A stretch of 64,000 nt of DNA from Hericium rajendrae. Taxonomy: Eukaryota; Basidiomycota; Agaricomycetes; Russulales; Hericiaceae. Where the stretch lies: positions 3,348,001 to 3,412,000 of the forward strand of contig CM065878.1 of assembly GCA_033439255.1 (NCBI GenBank), in the 5' to 3' direction. The notes under the pieces were generated by a model, which was given only the letters and a program-made list of their open reading frames with translations, was not told where the DNA came from and did not search any database. Below are positions 46,901 to 60,031 of this stretch, one piece after another (position 1 is the first letter of the stretch; each line of letters opens with the position of its first letter). The position numbers were made by a program, and so were the translations under genes.

Positions 46901-47435
46901 GGTCTGAAGGAGGGCCAAAGCGTCCCCAATAGTGCTTAATGTTGCGTCAGGAGATTCTAAGATGATGGAACCTGGCGATGGGATGTTGCTGGACAGGCTA
47001 GTCTCGACAGCCGTACGACAAAGCAGCTCCAGGGTCGCTGGGTTGTGCAACTCCGGTGATCGAGCTGCTTGAAGGAACGTAGCCACGAAAATATTCAGTG
47101 ACAGTAGTCCCTTCTGGAGAGCACGCGTAATGTATGCATGTAGGGCGGGATCTCCGGGATACGATCCAAAGAGTATAAGCACAGAGTCTGAGCAGACGTA
47201 AGTCAATGTGAGTCGGACACGTTTCACAAGCACAATACTGACTGCTGACGGCCCTTTCCGCATCTTCGGCTTCATAGTATGGCTGTTTCGAGATTAACAA
47301 GCTACAGAGATCACTCCACTAAATGGATGGCCATCAATTGCTCGTCATATACCACAATAGTATCATTCCATAACTTACTTTAGATGCAGAGATCCCGCTC
47401 TGGAACGCGTTTCGCGTCAAATCGACGAGGGACAT
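43927..47435 (-). CDS. Mediator subunit 5 (MED5/Nut1) homologue
   Basis: This is a large helical-repeat protein with about fourteen short introns. It starts MSLVDLTRNAFQSGISASK, then SKQPYYEAEDAERAVSS, VLILFGSYPGDPALHAYITR, LSLNIFVATFLQAARSPELH, and further DVRQALENFVVSLSFF. It ends VAQCIHIVPPTRFLQLFWDE then PLLPIFLHNVAPALMGVIDR, HLERALPAA, RLASSSTFVANFPAFKTEI. I recognise this as basidiomycete MED5 from the pattern of N- and C-terminal blocks, not from a hallmark motif. MED5 sits in the tail module of Mediator and affects transcription of many genes. Its stop codon directly abuts the stop of the zinc transporter on the other strand. I did not map every exon; some middle boundaries and possible frame errors remain unchecked. 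Confidence 0.62.
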
Positions 47436-47829
47436 CGGCCAATGACTCCAGTTCTGCTGCTTTTGAGCACAGTGCAGGCAGAGCGAGATATAAAACACCC
47501 GTTGGCGATAACACTTGAAGCCTGATTAGAAGTGACGGTGAGCTGCAAGACGTTGCAGCTGAAGTACATGATGGCGCGCGTCGCGCTCATCCTAGCATCA
47601 ATCCTGAGCACGTGCCTGCTGGACATGATCATGATTTCGCACGAATTTCTCACACGACCACGAAGAACGCTCTCCCAGTGCGTTACTGCCATTCATGCTC
47701 GCCGACAATGTAAGTTACCAGAATGGAATAAGTGGGTATACATGCAGATGCGTAGATAAAATGAGTGATATATGGATATGTCCATACTGCCATGAGCGGA
47801 ATAACTTAGGTTAGAATGGTGAAATCGTG
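47436..47829. other. Intergenic spacer
   Basis: Between the golgin stop and the MED5 start there is about 0.4 kb without a gene. It includes the MED5 promoter. Confidence 0.5.
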
Positions 47830-50800
47830 CTAAACTTTCGCAATGAGCCGACGTGTCTCTTGCGGGGTGAACCGAAGAATAATGGAGAGCACGCGGACGA
47901 GGTTAGGCTATGGAGGCATCAGTAAGAGGAAACACACTAACGAACGGAAAGACGTACCCGCATCTCTTTGTGTTCCAGGAATTGCAGAATGACATTTCGG
48001 AGGTATTCCAAGTTAACATCCTCGTCCGCACCGGGTTGGCTGGGGGTGCCTGGCCGCGGTGAGCCGACGCGCGAAGGTAAATTGGACGCCGACGATGGAG
48101 GGGACGTAGGCGTGTGGTCTTCTGCAGGGGCCTCCGCTCTGGCGGCACTCCAGTACCCGACGCCGGGATTTCGCTGGCGTTCCAACAGGGCAGCAGACGA
48201 CTGCACCTTGCGCAGCTCTTCCCGCAAGGTCTGATAGCAGCAAATCTTGTTAGTTTAACGTCGCAGGAACGAGATCATAGACAAACCTTGTTGTGCACTC
48301 GTGCTTGCGATTCCCGAGCTTTGGCTTCTTCGGCTGCTTGCTCGAGGAGCGAGATTTTAGCACTCCACTGCGCTTCGTTTTGTTGGGCTTGGGCCTCAAT
48401 TTCAGATGCTTGAGCGGCCTGACGTTGCAGCTGCGAAATCTGTTCCAGGTAAGACCGGGAATCATTCTTCATCCGCTCCAGCTCTGCGCGCAGTCCATCC
48501 ACAACAGCCTCTTGACTCTGCTGACTCGACGAGACAGCATCGACCTCAGCCTTCCACTTTTCGGCCTCTTTGATCTTGCCCTCCAGCTTGCGACTCCACT
48601 CCGCCTGCATCTCGTCGCGCTCGCCTTCCGCTGCAGTCAACTTCCGACGGAGGTCAGACATCTTTGCTTCATATCGCGTCTCGGCGGCGGAGAGGAGCTT
48701 GGCGATTTCTTCAGCGGAAGTCGAAGGCCCGTGCGACTTCGTCTCCTGCTCTCGTCTGGCATCAGCGAGTTCTTCAGTGAGGAGACCAATGCGGTCGTTA
48801 GTTTCACGAAGCTGGTACTGCAGTTCCGTGTTTTGGCTCTGCAATACTTCGAGGTGTGTTTGAGACGACTCCAGCTCGGCTTGGCGCAATTGAAGCTGAT
48901 CAAAAAGACTGTCTTTCTCCGCGGACAGCGTTTGCACTGTTTGCTGGAGACCAGTAACTCGACCGTTCAATGTGTTCACAACATGATCGTGCGCCGCCTA
49001 TAGAGAGCATATATTTTCAGAAACACCAAGAGCAGGAGAAAGATGATCTCGCATACCTTCGTCGTAATAGCGTCGAGTTCCAGCTGAGCTCGCAAGGTGT
49101 TGCGATCCCTCTCGTCTCGCTCCCTTTGCACATTCATCTCCCGCTCATGGAGCGCCTTCAGGTTCACGATGGCAGTCTCTTTTTCAGACCGCATCTTGTC
49201 GACCTCGCCCTGCAACCGCACACGCTCAACTCTCTCCCGCTCCCGCTCCGCCTTCTCGTTCTCCTTGATCGCCTTCGCTTCCGCCAGTGCCTCATCTCGC
49301 TCCTTCTCTGCCTTCACTAGCTTCTGCCGCACCGTCTTCAACAAGCTGATGGCTTTTGTGCGCTTTTCCTCCTCGTCTTTGGCCGCCCCCTTCGCTTTGT
49401 TGACTTCGGCGTGCAGCTTTTCCATCTCTGATTTCTGCTGTGCGAGTTCGGCCTCCAATTGGGTTGTGGAGGTTTTGCTGACGTCCAGAAGAGCTTCTGC
49501 CTCGTTCAGCTGGCTCCGAATTTGGTCGATCAGCTCGGACGAAGATCTGGATTCCAAATGATGGGTTTCGCGCAACTCCTCGATCAGCTCTTCTTGCCCT
49601 ACAGGAGCATTGATTATTAGCAAGATGAAGCATTGGAACTATCTTGTGAAGATGCCACGCACGCGTAAGTTTGCCAGTCAAGCGTCGAATTTCGTCCTGC
49701 GAAATCTGTCATGGCGAATAAGAGCAGAATCGAAGGATAGACCAAGTCACGTACCTCTACTTTGAGAGTGAAATTCTGGAGATAGTCTCGAAGTCCTTCT
49801 GAGTCCTTCAGACTTTGTACCGGAGTGAGCTCTTGAAGAACCTTGTCCGCGGCAAGTTTTTCTGCTTGGAGTCGTTTGAAAGACGTGGATACATCTGCCA
49901 CGGACACGTATAAAGATAAGCATCGAGGAGATGTGAAATGTCAACTCACCTGAAAAGCGCTGTTCGACGAGCTTCAGTCGATCCTGAAGGCCTTCAATTT
50001 CGTTGTCACTAATTCCATCTCGTTCCTTGATTTGTACGATTTCCTCAGGAACGTCATCTTCGGGCGATGGAACAGTTTTGTTCGATGCAGTAGTCTCATT
50101 GCCGGAGCATCAGAGGCTTCTCCTTCAGGTTCGCCTTCATGCGGTGAGACAGTCGCTTCTGCAACAATCCCATCATCGCTGCCCGTATGAACCGGCGGCG
50201 ATTCGTCCTTCTTTTCATCATCGTATGGCTCAGACGCCTCCTTCTCGTTTGCCTTTTCTTCGCCAGACTTATCCTCCTCCTGCTCCGCCTGCCCTAGTTC
50301 CTGCTCTGCAGTTCCGTCTCCTCTTCCATCAGTCCTTCTCGATCCTGGGATGGCTGCTCCGTGCTGTCTGCGCTCTCCGCGGGAGGAGACAACGCACCAT
50401 CCGATGCGGCCTTCTGAGAGTCTGATTGACTCTCCTCGTTATCCCCGACCAGTGCCTCGATCTCCACTTCTGAGCTGTCTGCAGCAGGCAGGCTGTCATG
50501 TTCAGAATTATGCGCCGTCGATGGGGGATCATCGGGCGGTTGATTCTCTGTCTCGCTCGAAGATGACAGTGAGATATTATAAGCAGTGTTGGTATCGGGG
50601 TTCTGTTCAACTCCCGCGGCCGCGGCTTCTGGAGTTGGCGGGGACTGAGTGACAAGTGGTCCCTCGGATGGCGACAGCGATTGTGGTGATGATAGAGATA
50701 GAGACAAAGAAATGGGCTCCGGGATGCTCTGCGGAGGAGGGGACTGAGGCAAAGGGACCGCAGAGGGCGAGAGCGGGTGCTCCGTAACAGATACTGGCGA

Positions 50801-51142
50801 CGGTGAGACGCGAGCTGATGCACTCGGCGAGTTGCCATTGGATGCATCGCCAATGGCGAAGGATGCTCTCAGCCGGTCCTCGAGCCGACCCTTAGGCCTA
50901 CTCGCCGAAGAAGACCTCTGGTGATCATTGGAACCATTGGAGGTTGCAGGGCTGGCGGGGCGCTGGCTGACGAGCGACTTTAATAGCGACGTCGACGAGA
51001 GAGACTCACGCAGGCTATGCGCGTCGAGTGAAGGGGAACGCGCGGGAGAGCCGGGGTGGTCGCTAGTCGGGGACGCATCCTGAGATGAACGAGGTTGGGG
51101 CTGCGCTAAGCCCTCGACGACGTGGCGAAATTGGGAGAACAT
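47830..51142 (-). CDS. GRIP-domain golgin (Imh1-like) coiled-coil protein
   Basis: This is a peripheral Golgi tether. The N-terminus MFSQFRHVVEGLAQPQ leads to a long Ser/Pro-rich region (about 50300-51100). Then come long heptad coiled coils (about 48250-49900: QDRLKLVEQRFS, SSSELIDQIRSQLNEAEAL). It ends in a GRIP domain: NLEYLRNVILQFLEHKEMRP then NLVRVLSIILRFTPQETRRL with IAKV. The GRIP Tyr in EYLRN is the residue that usually binds Arl1-GTP. I chose ATG 51142 over the open-frame ATG at 51241 because MFSQF matches the family start. Two one-base breaks: near 50312-50313 (before AEQELGQAEQEEDKSGEE) and 50097-50103 (before NETTASNKTVPSPEDDV). Several introns. Confidence 0.83.
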
Positions 51143-51459
51143 CTGGCCTGTGGTGACCGGAGTGCAAAGGCCCGAAGAGATGTCGCTGACTAGAGCGCCA
51201 CTTGCGCCAGGCGTTGAGTTGGAGATGGAAATAGAGAGCAATCCTGTTCAGCCTGCTCAAGTGCTGTACATAATTGTGTTCACGTGGCTCGTCATAACTA
51301 GGCGCGCGCACATTGCTATTCAGCACAAATTTTCCATCCATTCCAATAAAACAACTACTATAGTTAAATCAGGTCAAGTGAACGACACCAGCATGATGGT
51401 ACCATTGCAGCGCGAAACAAGAACAACGGATGAACAGCAAACAATATGTCCAATAATCA
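51143..51459. other. Spacer between golgin and PEX14
   Basis: This spacer holds the promoter of the golgin gene and the 3' end of PEX14. No gene seen. Confidence 0.5.
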
Positions 51460-52711
51460 TCAAGATGGAGGAGGCCCGTTGACCTCCGGGTCCTCTCTCT
51501 CTTTGCCCTTGCCATTGCTGGTCACTGGGATAGTCAAAGGTTCTACAGTTGTCGACGGAATCGGTGAGGTAATCCCCGGAAAACGGGATTCGGTGCAGGA
51601 TTTGACAATGAATTCGACGCCGAACTACTGTTAGCCGGACTTGCAAGCTGCCATGCTGGGATTGTTGGTCGAGGAGGGAAGTTCGCCAGAGGCGGTGTCG
51701 GTGCACTGGAACCGTTCGGGCCTCGGCTCAATAGTAATGTCTTGAGAGATTTAAGCTCTTGCTGCAGTTCGGATAGAGATTGTGTTTGTGAATCCTTGTT
51801 TTCTCAATCATCTAATGCTAAATGAGTTGAAGCTCCTCCAGAACGCAACAAAACTCCGACCTTTGGCAACATCTCGCGAATATTGTTGATTTCCTCTCTG
51901 ATTTCGCGAATTTCGTCTCTGGCTCTTACCTCACCGTCTCGCATCTCCTTGACGGCTGCTTCCACATCAGAGGTAGCTTTCTCGACTTTCTCGTGCTGTT
52001 CTTGCACGGCAGCTTTGACAGCAGCTGTGTCCGCCTGTATTTCTTTCAGAAGAGCCTCGGCGGCATCAAATTGCGCAGTGAGTGCATCTCGGTCTTCTTC
52101 GTAAGCCGTAGAGGTTGGGGGCCGGAGATGCGGGACAAGATATTTCTATCACGTGAAATCATAGTTGGGAACGTCAGCGATGAGGATGGACGAAAAATGA
52201 AAGAGGCCAACCCTGGCGAGGGAAATGGCGCCGTACGCAATGGAACCAGAGACGATTGCAGTGATCTGGGAGGAAATGAGCAAGTTGTAGCACCTGTGAG
52301 TGAGACGCTCGGGCATACGAAGTAGTCTCGCCAGTCCCACGGCTGTTGAGATGGGGGAACAAATGGCGCAGGTCCATACACAGGTGGGTATGATGATTGA
52401 TATGCCTGCATAGGAACCGCAGAATTATTTTGAGCAGCGGCTTGTCTCATGGCATGCTCGATTTCGGGAGCGGTGAGGCCCTTGGCCTCCAAAAATTGGA
52501 CGCGCTGTGCGAGCGGCGATGATTGCGTCTGTGTAGGATATGAGAGGATGAATTCACCTGCAAGCTATGAGATTACCTTTGGGTCAGTGAGGAAGGCGAC
52601 GGCATTATTGAGGAGGTCTGCTCTGTCTGACGCCATGACGGTGGACTGGAGGAGACGAGCGCGGGAAGTTAGCATCCGTCCGGCCGGAGCGCCGGAACCC
52701 GCCTCCGACAT
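51460..52711 (-). CDS. Peroxin PEX14, peroxisomal docking protein
   Basis: PEX14 docks cargo-loaded PEX5 at the peroxisome membrane. The protein reads MSEAGSGAPAGRMLTSRARL, then the conserved N-terminal helical domain ASDRADLLNNAVAFLTDPK and QSSPLAQRVQFLEAKGLTAP with EIEHAMRQAA. A hydrophobic segment (LLISSQITAIVSGSIAYGAI) is the membrane anchor, and a coiled coil follows (ATSDVEAAVKEMRDGEVRAR, EEINNIREMLPK). The end is Ser/Pro-rich (PEVNGPPPS). One base seems missing at 51574-51577 (CCCC on the plus strand), needed to reach the in-frame end from NPVF to GITSPIPSTTVEPL. Introns near the membrane segment use standard signals. It is head to head with EF-Tu: 68 bases separate the two start codons. 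Confidence 0.85.
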
Positions 52712-52779
52712 TTTTACGCGCGCGACGGACAGGTCTCTCTTACTCTCTCCTTTCCTCTTCATTGACGGAACTCGGAATC

Positions 52780-54776
52780 ATGTTGCGGTCTCAGTTTGCA
52801 GCTCCCAGAACTATCGCCCGCAGGCTCTACAGCTCAAAGGGTAAGCTTTTCTCGAGTCGAGATTGCTTTGCTGTCTATTCACACACGTTCTCGATGTACA
52901 GCTGTCTCCCAGTCTCTTGCCAACTCATACCGGCGCGCTCCCCTCTGGAATGCCTCCTTTGTCGCTTCTTCGCCTGCCCCCAGGGCATTCCGATATGGTG
53001 CGTACTTGTCTGATTAGTGCATTCCATCTTTTGTTGAGCTGGCCTTTCCAGTCCCTGTGCGCGGCTACGCTGAAGCTGCTCCTGGCAAGTTCTCGCGCGC
53101 CAAACCGCACATGAACATCGGTACCATTGGTAAATATCGATGCTCCATACCCTCCAGCCATACCTGGATTTACAATTTCCTATCTTAGGCCACGTCGACC
53201 ACGGCAAGACCACTTTGACCGCGGCGATCACCAAGGTGCTGTCAGCCAGCGGCGATGCCAAGTTCACCGACTACGCCCAAATTGATAAGGCTCCAGAGGA
53301 GAAGGCTCGTGGTATCACGATCAACTCTTCGCACGTTGAGTACGAGACGGACTCCCGCCACTATGGTCACATTGACTGCCCGGGACACGCTGATTGTATG
53401 TTGTCATGGGCACTCCACTCTCGCATATGGTGACTGACTTCCCTTCTAATGAAGACATCAAAAACATGATCACTGGTGCGGCGCAGATGGACGGTGCGAT
53501 CATCGTCGTGTCCGCCACCGACGGTCAAATGCCGCAGACGCGTGAGCATTTGCTGCTCGCCCGCCAGGTCGGCATCAAGAAGCTCGTCGTCTTCATTAAC
53601 AAGGTCGACCAGATCTCCGACCCCGAGATGCTCGAGCTTGTCGATATGGAGATGCGCGACCTTCTGTCCACCTACAACTTCGATGGCGAGCACACACCCA
53701 TTATCATGGGCTCTGCTCTTGCTGCTCTGGAGGGTCGGGACCCGGAGATCGGCGAGAAGAAAATCCGTGAGTTGGTGAAGGCGTGTGATGAGTGGCTCGA
53801 GTTGCCTCCCCGTGAGTGTGGTATGGCATTCATAATATTTGCAGTATATTCACCCACAAGCTAGGTGACCTTGAGAAGCCCTTCTTGATGCCCATCGAAG
53901 GTATGTTTTTCTTCCTATATGATTTTTCGTAATATTTATTTCCGAATGCAGACGTCTTCTCAATCTCCGGACGTGGTACCGTCGCGACTGGTCGTGTCGA
54001 GCGTGGTATTGCCAACAAAGGTGACGAAGTCGAAGTCGTCGGCCTTGGTGGTACCTTCAAGACCATATTGACTGGTATTGAGATGTTCCACAAGGAGCTG
54101 GATCGCGGTGAGGCGGGTGACAACATGGGTGCCCTTCTTCGTGGTGTCAAGCGCGAGCAGCTTCGCCGTGGTCAGGTCATCAGCGCCCCTGGATCCATCA
54201 AGCCTGTCACCAAGTTCGAGGCCCAAGATTTACGTGAGTAACACGGCCTAGGACCATAGTCTATTTTCTAATAATATGATGGCATCTAGGTGTTGACCAA
54301 GGACGAAGGTTTGTGATGCCTATTAGGCATGAGTCTGTCGTATTGATTATGATATGAAATAGGTGGTCGCTACACTCCTTTCATGAGCAACTACAGGCCT
54401 CAGCTCTTTCTGCGCACCGCCGACATCACTGTCAGCTTGACTTGGCCTAAGGGCACGGCTGAGGCGGAGGAGAAGATGGTGAGTGCTGAACTACGCTAGT
54501 AACGTATTAAACTAAATTGCTCCATTCAGGTCATGCCTGGTGACAACGTCGAGATGGTCTGCGAGCTCGTGCATGATGTTGCTGCCGAGGTTGGATCTCG
54601 GTGAGTCCCAAGTATGAGTCTACTACACTGTGATCCATTATTGACCAATCGATAGCTTCACGCTTCGGGAGGGTGGCAAGACCAGTAAGTGTCCCAAATG
54701 ACTTCATCGATTTCGCACAGTTCTAACTCTCGGACTTTTAGTCGGCACGGGCATCGTGACCAAGGTTCTCCCATAG
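52780..54776 (+). CDS. Mitochondrial translation elongation factor EF-Tu
   Basis: This is the GTPase that brings aminoacyl-tRNA to the mitochondrial ribosome. A presequence ([20 protein letters not shown]) spans three exons before [21 protein letters not shown] motifs visible: GHVDHGKT (P loop), [14 protein letters not shown] (switch I), DCPGHAD, NKVD and SALAALEG. Domains 2 and 3 follow ([82 protein letters not shown]). About ten introns. At 54225-54227 the exon end GCCCAAGATTTAC has one base too many: the universal EAQIYVLTKDEGGRYTPF reads only if it is removed, so this is a very strong indel case. Confidence 0.95.
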
Positions 54777-55226
54777 ACATGCTTGTATTACTCTCGGCTT
54801 CGGACTTGCTAGACGCGTCGACTGTGTCTTGAATTTTGAGCCCTGCTCATAGCTGTAGTTCTGCTTTTCACCCCCACTCCGCTTTGCATGCGTGCCTCGA
54901 AACCGTCATTTACCGCGGCATATTCTCCCTATATCACCACTTCTCTCCGGTATACTCAGATCCCCTTACACGTATGTTGAATGGAATTAATAAACCAAAA
55001 CACAACAAAACTGCACGTCGGTCGTGAAACGTACACGCGCACGATAAGCCATTACGCTGTGAAATACAGCAGGGGATGCGGAAGCGACGGTGCAAGCTGC
55101 TCGGTGACGTCTAAATATTGTCGACCTCCTTTTGGTAGGCGGCGCGGAGGCGGAGCAAACTCTCATCCCGTCTTCTGTCGACGCGCTCTTCCCTCTCTCC
55201 TTCCCTCCAAAGTCCATCCTACAATC
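54777..55226. other. Intergenic spacer
   Basis: This holds the 3' end of EF-Tu and the promoter of the H-protein gene. No gene seen. Confidence 0.55.
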
Positions 55227-55982
55227 ATGTTCGCTGCCCTGCGTCAAACGTCGCGTTCTGCAGCCGTGCTGCGCTCCCCCCGCGTGGCCGGCGCGACCCT
55301 CATGCGCCGGCATCCGCTCGCGTTCGCCCAGGCGCGGACCATCGTCAGTACGTGTATTTGCATGGCTCGCATCGGACGTGGCTGAACCTTTCCACAGCGA
55401 AGAGGTACACGGATGACCACGAGGCCGTGTCGTTCGACGACCAGACCAAAATTGGCACTGTCATGATCACGGACTATGCGCAGAAGAGCCTGGGCGACGT
55501 CGTCTTCGTCGAGCTGCCCAGCGAAGGTGCGGTGGTCGAGAAAGGCGGTGTGTAACACCGTGCCCGATGCTGAATCATTTGCTCATGAGACATGCTTAGA
55601 TGTGATCGGTGCGGTCGAGAGTGTCAAAGCCGCGTCTGATATCGTGCGTGTGCTCTGTCGGTCAAGATGCCATCTTGCTTATCTCTCCATTGCTAGTATT
55701 CCCCTGTGACCGGCAAAGTCATCGCTATCAACAGTGAGCTTGACGGCTCGCCGTCACTGCTCAACAAGTCTCCGGAGGAAAAGGGTATATTCATTTCTGT
55801 GCTAGAAATATCTATCTTGACGAATTACCGAATTATAGGCTGGCTTTGCAAGATCGAGGTGAAGGACCCGGCTGAAGTACGCGATTTCGCATGTCGTTGT
55901 TTCTCGACTCCCCTGCTGACTTGACTCATAGGTGGAAGTCCTGATGACCCAGGACGAGTATAAGGCCCATTGCGAATCGTAA
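55227..55982 (+). CDS. Glycine cleavage system H protein (lipoyl carrier)
   Basis: This is the mitochondrial shuttle that carries the methylamine group of glycine on a lipoyl-lysine. A presequence MFAALRQTSRSAAVLRSPRV is followed by KRYTDDHEAVSFDDQTKIGT, then VMITDYAQKSLGDVVFVELP, GAVESVKAASDI (its Lys is the lipoylation site), SPVTGKVIAINSELDGSPSL, LLNKSPEEKGWLCKIEVK and MTQDEYKAHCES. Six exons, with the frame kept throughout. The length is typical. The neighbours are two other mitochondrial genes, and the lipoate it needs is built on mitochondrial ACP, encoded at 20,736. Confidence 0.93.
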
Positions 55983-56235
55983 GCAGTGGTGTCCATGCAT
56001 TAATGATTTCAGGATCGGGGCATCAACTGCCACACCAAGAGCGAGAGTTCCATGCTTGGTTCGGAGGGAGGCACACCATAGATTCTACTTCGCTCAACGC
56101 GTATCTCATTAATTTAATGTACAAGCACTATTGCATACCGTGCTGAGCGAGAAACTTCGTGCGCCAGCCCCGTGGCGAGCAGCAGGCGAACAGTGAATCA
56201 GAAATAGACAAGACACGCTCCATTCTATGAAATGG

Positions 56236-56690
56236 TCATGCTGATGATGCTGCAGGCTTGTACTCGACAGTCTCGCCGCGCGCCTCCATCCGCTCCTTCG
56301 CCTCCTTCAATGCCCACCTTTGTATACTGGGAAATCGAAGTTTAGACCATGCCATGCTGAGATGCAGCAGATGACGCACCTGGTGTCGGGCTTGTAGTAG
56401 AGCAGCACGGTCGCGAGACCCATGGTTCCAAACATCCCCAGATACCAAATATTCTCCCAGTCCTCCTTCACGCGCTTCTGGCCGGGTGGAAGGGGCTGGA
56501 CGAAGGATATGAATAGTCACGATTAGAACAGGTGACTATCAGGGTGTAGACCAGCGCTGCGCACCTTCTCGCTGAAGATGTGGCCGGTGGGCTCGTTGAA
56601 GTGCGCGCCATGGGACGCAAACCGTTTACATGACGGCCGGCCGTTGACATTGGAGCGCAGAACGCGCAGTGAAGTTGTTGTGGGAGGCAT
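56236..56690 (-). CDS. Complex I accessory subunit, NDUFB11/ESSS type
   Basis: Three exons encode a small single-helix protein. It reads MPPTTTSLRVLRSNVNGRPS with a basic presequence-like start, then RFASHGAHFNEPTGHIFSEK, PLPPGQKRVKEDWENIWYLG and MFGTMGLATVLLYYKPDT (the membrane helix), ending WALKEAKERMEARGETVEYK. The EPTGHIF followed by KREDWENIWYLG-like pattern is what identifies it. ESSS sits in the distal membrane arm of NADH dehydrogenase. Introns are near 56,350 and 56,560. It is convergent with the H-protein gene, 253 bases apart. Confidence 0.72.
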
Positions 56691-56898
56691 GAGTCGGTAA
56701 GGGTTGTTATTCGTCCGGAAAGTAACATGCCCTCGGGATGTGCGGGCGGGCGAGCCAAACATGGACAAACTCGGAGTTCGGCAAGGGCACCCGCCTCGCG
56801 CTCCCCATGACTTCAGACAAAATCACAGATACAGTAATACGTCTGACGCATGAAATTCCCAGTATGCTCTGTGTTACACTACTGTTATCTGCGCATGA

Positions 56899-57842
56899 TT
56901 ATGATGAAATAGTCCGAGACATTATCCAGTAATCGCATTCTTCAGCTTCATTCTCAGCCGCCTCTTCACCATCACCAACATAGTCCGGAGAAGAAGGATC
57001 GACCTGAAACCTGTTCAACACAATATCAGCTCCATATAATTGCGCACTAGATGAAGGGCACTCACCCTGTCGCCCTGTAAAATTTGACAGCGCCTTTGTT
57101 AGCTGTGATGAGTTCAGTACACAGACTATGGGACCGCTGATGGCTGGTCGCCCACCTTTGAAAACCGTAAGCATAATCTTCTGCATTCCCCACTTCCTTC
57201 CTATATCATGCAGGCCCTGCATGAGAGTTTTACCAAGTCCAGAACGCCGAGCATTTGGGGACACCTGCAGCTCGTAACTGACAGACTCAGGATAAGGCGC
57301 CATCGAGCTCCAGGTGACACGCACCAGTATACCACATTCTGATTGTCTTCGACGTCAAACCGAAACATTGTGTACGCGAGAAGCTCATCGGACTCGGGCC
57401 GTCTCACAAGGATGTAGCGCGAATACGAATCGAACATTTCATCCCGTTTTGACGTTGGATCCCAGCCTAGCGATGACTCCTGGTAACTGCGTGTCCGTGT
57501 ATCGTTGGGTCGGGGGCTAGTGCGGGAACAGGAGGTCATGATCTCGGCTTACAGGGTTAACATGTTCTTTACGAGCATGCTCCAGATTTCCTCGCGAAGT
57601 GCATCCGACAGGTCCTTAGCCAGGACTACCTGGAAACGATACCTAAAATTGACCACGGTGTCAAATTATGATGCCAAAAAAAATGCAGATAGCTTGCCCC
57701 CTCATCTCCTCAGGAATGGACACCGCAAGCTGATCCGCTGTGGCCTACAGCAGAATCAATTGTTGTATGGTGTTACGAGACCGGAATCCAACGAAAAAGT
57801 CCCGACCTTGTTAGCTTTGCGGATACGACTAGTCCGTACCAT
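56899..57842 (-). CDS. N-alpha-acetyltransferase Naa40/NatD (histone H2A/H4)
   Basis: This is a GNAT-fold enzyme that acetylates the N-termini of histones H2A and H4. Exons read MVRTSRIRKANK, ATADQLAVSIP, RYRFQVVLAKDLSDALREEI (followed by WSMLVKNM), RTRSYQESSLGWDPTSKRDE then MFDSYSRYILVRRPESDELL, AYTMFRFDVEDNQNVVY. The acetyl-CoA site is CYELQVSPNARRSGLGKTLM (the R..GLG loop). It ends CDYWIMSRTISS. Five or so introns with standard signals. I took the upstream ATG at 57842 because it supplies the basic N-terminus; the ORF-internal ATG at 57539 would cut the domain. Confidence 0.8.

Positions 57843-60031
<2,189 letters not shown>

Noticed and set aside
49097-49561. Long plus-strand open frames across the golgin
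   Set aside because: They mirror the coiled-coil codons of the minus-strand gene (Ser/Leu-rich shadow frames).
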